Source of the DNA: Carboxylicivirga caseinilyticus
GTDB taxonomy: Bacteria; Bacteroidota; Bacteroidia; Bacteroidales; Marinilabiliaceae
Direction: 5' to 3'
Assembly (NCBI GenBank): GCA_025499705.1
Contig: JAFMVE010000003.1
Coordinates: 1-64,000, forward strand
Length of the DNA: 64,000 bases
Within the stretch, counting starts at the first letter, position 1. The number at the start of each line of letters is the position of its first letter. Shown here piece by piece: positions 63,201 to 64,000 of this stretch. Below the pieces are notes generated by a model. It had not been told where the DNA came from and ran no database searches. It saw nothing but the letters and a program-made list of their open reading frames with translations. The position numbers and the translations under genes are program-made.

Positions 63201-64000
63201 GTATCGTAATGAACATTTGCATGGAGGTTTGTTTCAAAAGGTACACAACCAGTTAAGTTAGAATTGTCTAAAATAATTTCTGGAATTCTTATCTTAATGT
63301 TGTTATTTGCAATCTTCTTACTTTTACAATTGTGTTTGCTTTTAACTTCAAGAGTATCGGAGTAGGTTATAAAATAATTTTCTTCCAGTATTTTTGAGCT
63401 TTCTATATAAATCTGGGGATTTGGGCTATTCGAAGTTACTCCATTGCCAAATTTCCAATTCCATTCAACTGCATTTACAGATCTGTCAAAATATCGCAAA
63501 TTTTGATTCGCCTCGCATAAAAAGGTATCTATGGGTATAAAATCTGCTTCTACATATTCAATGTTGATGATGGTTGATGTGTCTGATTTACAATTGTTGT
63601 TTTCGGCAGTTAAAGTTACTGTTACATTACCATAGTTATTAAAAGCTTTGGTTACATCTTTATTGTTTAGTTGAGTGCCGTCACTAAATGTCCATTTATA
63701 CTGATTTGCATCGGAGCTTGTGTTTATAAAAGCAAGTGGCTCATTTATACATATTGTATCTTTATTGGTTGAAAATGAAGCTTTAACCTTTTCAATTCGA
63801 ATCAATTCGCTTACATCAATTGAATCAGAGCATCCCAATTCATCGGTTATTTTTAAGGCAACATCATATAAACCCTTATTGTTGTATTTATGAAAGGGAG
63901 AATTTAGATCAGATTGCTCATTATCGCCGAACGACCAAATGCTTGAGAAATTTAAAATGCTTTCAGAAAGATTGTTGAAATTTACTTCTATTTCACCGTT
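60272..64000 (-). CDS. Large PKD-repeat surface protein with gliding-motility-type C-terminal domain (partial)
   Basis: The frame is open to the window edge, so this is the C-terminal part (1242 residues). The internal TTG at 63838 is not the real start: the codons before it encode another PKD repeat (WSFGDNEQS, YDVALKITDELGC). The protein consists of a dozen or so PKD-like repeats with WxFGDG and Cys-containing turns, such as WDLGDGSV, WDFGDGSG, WQWNFGDGQT and WDLGDGNI. It ends with the type B T9SS domain (SAFTPNGDGINDLLFV, FKIFNRFGELVYQS, GWDGTYKG, YIVKAVTY). Such proteins, SprB-like in build, are large surface adhesins exported by T9SS. The regular Cys pairs suggest disulfides within repeats. 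Confidence 0.92.
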   Translation of the reverse strand, partial: NGEIEVNFNNLSESILNFSSIWSFGDNEQSDLNSPFHKYNNKGLYDVALKITDELGCSDSIDVSELIRIEKVKASFSTNKDTICINEPLAFINTSSDANQYKWTFSDGTQLNNKDVTKAFNNYGNVTVTLTAENNNCKSDTSTIINIEYVEADFIPIDTFLCEANQNLRYFDRSVNAVEWNWKFGNGVTSNSPNPQIYIESSKILEENYFITYSDTLEVKSKHNCKSKKIANNNIKIRIPEIILDNSNLTGCVPFETNLHANVHYDTPNDHIKSVQWLVNNIVVSDNENYTHYQSDIGNQKIIYQVETNLGCLHTSELTVSAGEQLTPYFTIQPEGPVCASEVVMLSGKVEEPDKKYNVSWDLGDGSVILPADIIPHQFEDTGYMDITFEVINFGCKSSITKTNAIYINGPYIDLSLVNDCNLPLDYKFLGEIKGADHFTWDFGDGSGVLENTNSPSHSYSVSGDYIVEINASNNTNGCTFLTRRSIKARDLRADFNITTDKRCPKNPIVFDGRITKDNFPFKQNNITTNYLYLIDNKELITDTTLTYSFNNKGAHTVSLIVHDINQCIDTLTKTVQIFKPEVNFESNYKLGCMPVTFSFNDQSVSDTLLTSWQWNFGDGQTSEEPSPDHEYDSFGNYNVSLTVQDAEGCISTLKKNEDIQAIFPDASFIADDTTGCVSQDITLSENTTSIISSYKWFLNEEILSEIAQPTLNFNDSGYYTIRLDIIDEHGCEASKTKENYIHIQEPPQTYFESSSTYSDCYPFLVKFQDKSVTDYPGSWYWLFNQESNKSIVQNPSFIYSKPGKYDVTLISSTTYGCSDTLVRKNYIEVKGPYAKPVVNDTICINSPVTLSAIDTSDIYKIAWDLGDGNIINNLNAIHTYKTAGELYPSLIIQSDSIGTCNVIIRDTIRAIDFKADFLTDLLPESGCIPLEINLNNQSINAGNIIWLINDTLQTENSTYSFTIDESGLNTIQLIAQNTKYGCIDTSDIKTIVAYPPPTITTSNDTLICVGDQIIINAYGGIKYLWEPSSSLDDETINNPLAQPDSSTLYKVLVTDIHQCSAIDSLFITVQQIPTLSIPDTTIIIGETVFIQISHDGLLSAEWELMDGINCTNCFNNEFKPLETTEYKVWITDTSSCFTVDYSYLINVEKKYSIDLPSAFTPNGDGINDLLFVRGWGLEKLIEFKIFNRFGELVYQSVNIDQGWDGTYKGKILPNETYQYIVKAVTYNNEIISKSGNIKIIH

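Noticed and set aside
60272-63838. Treating the PKD protein as complete with a TTG start at 63838
   Set aside because: The frame stays open to base 64000 and the extra codons encode another PKD repeat, so the gene is cut by the window edge.
1-64000. tRNA, rRNA, insertion sequence or prophage
   Set aside because: No cloverleaf, rRNA stretch, transposase, integrase or phage structural gene was recognised on either strand.

Overview
The window reads as chromosomal DNA of an AT-rich marine or anaerobic Bacteroidota, most like the Marinilabiliales/Bacteroidales side of the phylum. The evidence is SusC/SusD pairs, a hybrid two-component system (HTCS) regulator, at least five proteins with type IX secretion (T9SS) C-terminal domains, lipoproteins with acidic export signals, TAnnTTTG-type promoter boxes and almost no Shine-Dalgarno sites. 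No rRNA, tRNA, CRISPR array, transposase or phage gene was seen.

Layout. 1-1.9 kb: a barrel-like gene fragment and a GH26 mannanase lipoprotein. 1.9-6.9 kb: a structured intergenic repeat, the malic enzyme maeB, and a convergent T9SS-secreted CotH/ricin-fold protein. 6.9-37.7 kb: a large glucuronoxylan utilisation locus. It holds an HTCS sensor-regulator (-), then GH3, GH67, a GPH-family symporter, GH10 and GH43 (+). After these come an iron alcohol dehydrogenase, a T9SS protein, SusC, SusD, a surface glycan-binding protein, a GH10 with an internal CBM pair, and a second GPH symporter. A convergent minus-strand set encodes an SGNH acetylesterase, mannonate dehydratase and an SDR fructuronate reductase candidate, with a Nudix-type regulator upstream. 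37.8-47.2 kb: a metallo-hydrolase, a T9SS lysyl-endopeptidase-like protease and a 1795-residue T9SS adhesin. 47.4-52.2 kb: a TPR/AraC regulator divergent from a pectin methylesterase (CE8) and polygalacturonase (GH28) pair. 52.5-58.9 kb: a very large SBP/seven-PAS hybrid histidine kinase and a receiver-kinase. 58.9-64.0 kb: two small secreted proteins and a large PKD-repeat protein with a gliding-type C-terminal domain that runs off the window.

How it works together (inference from families). Surface GH10 and the glycan-binding protein would cut and hold xylan, and SusC/D would import the oligosaccharides. Periplasmic GH10, GH67, GH3 and the acetylesterase would remove side chains and shorten the chains. 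The GPH symporters would bring small products into the cytoplasm for the signal-less GH43. Glucuronate released by GH67 would go through the SDR and UxuA; uronate isomerase and xylose isomerase/kinase are not in the window.

The most useful new observations are regulatory. Phased TGTWACS half-sites 21 bp apart lie upstream of both xylan transcription units and are candidate HTCS operators. A shared 26-bp element sits exactly 11 bp before the start codons of both the Nudix-type regulator and the uronate operon. Other points of note are lipoprotein signal differences that predict enzyme location, a REP-like nested hairpin, and the unusual sensor relay.
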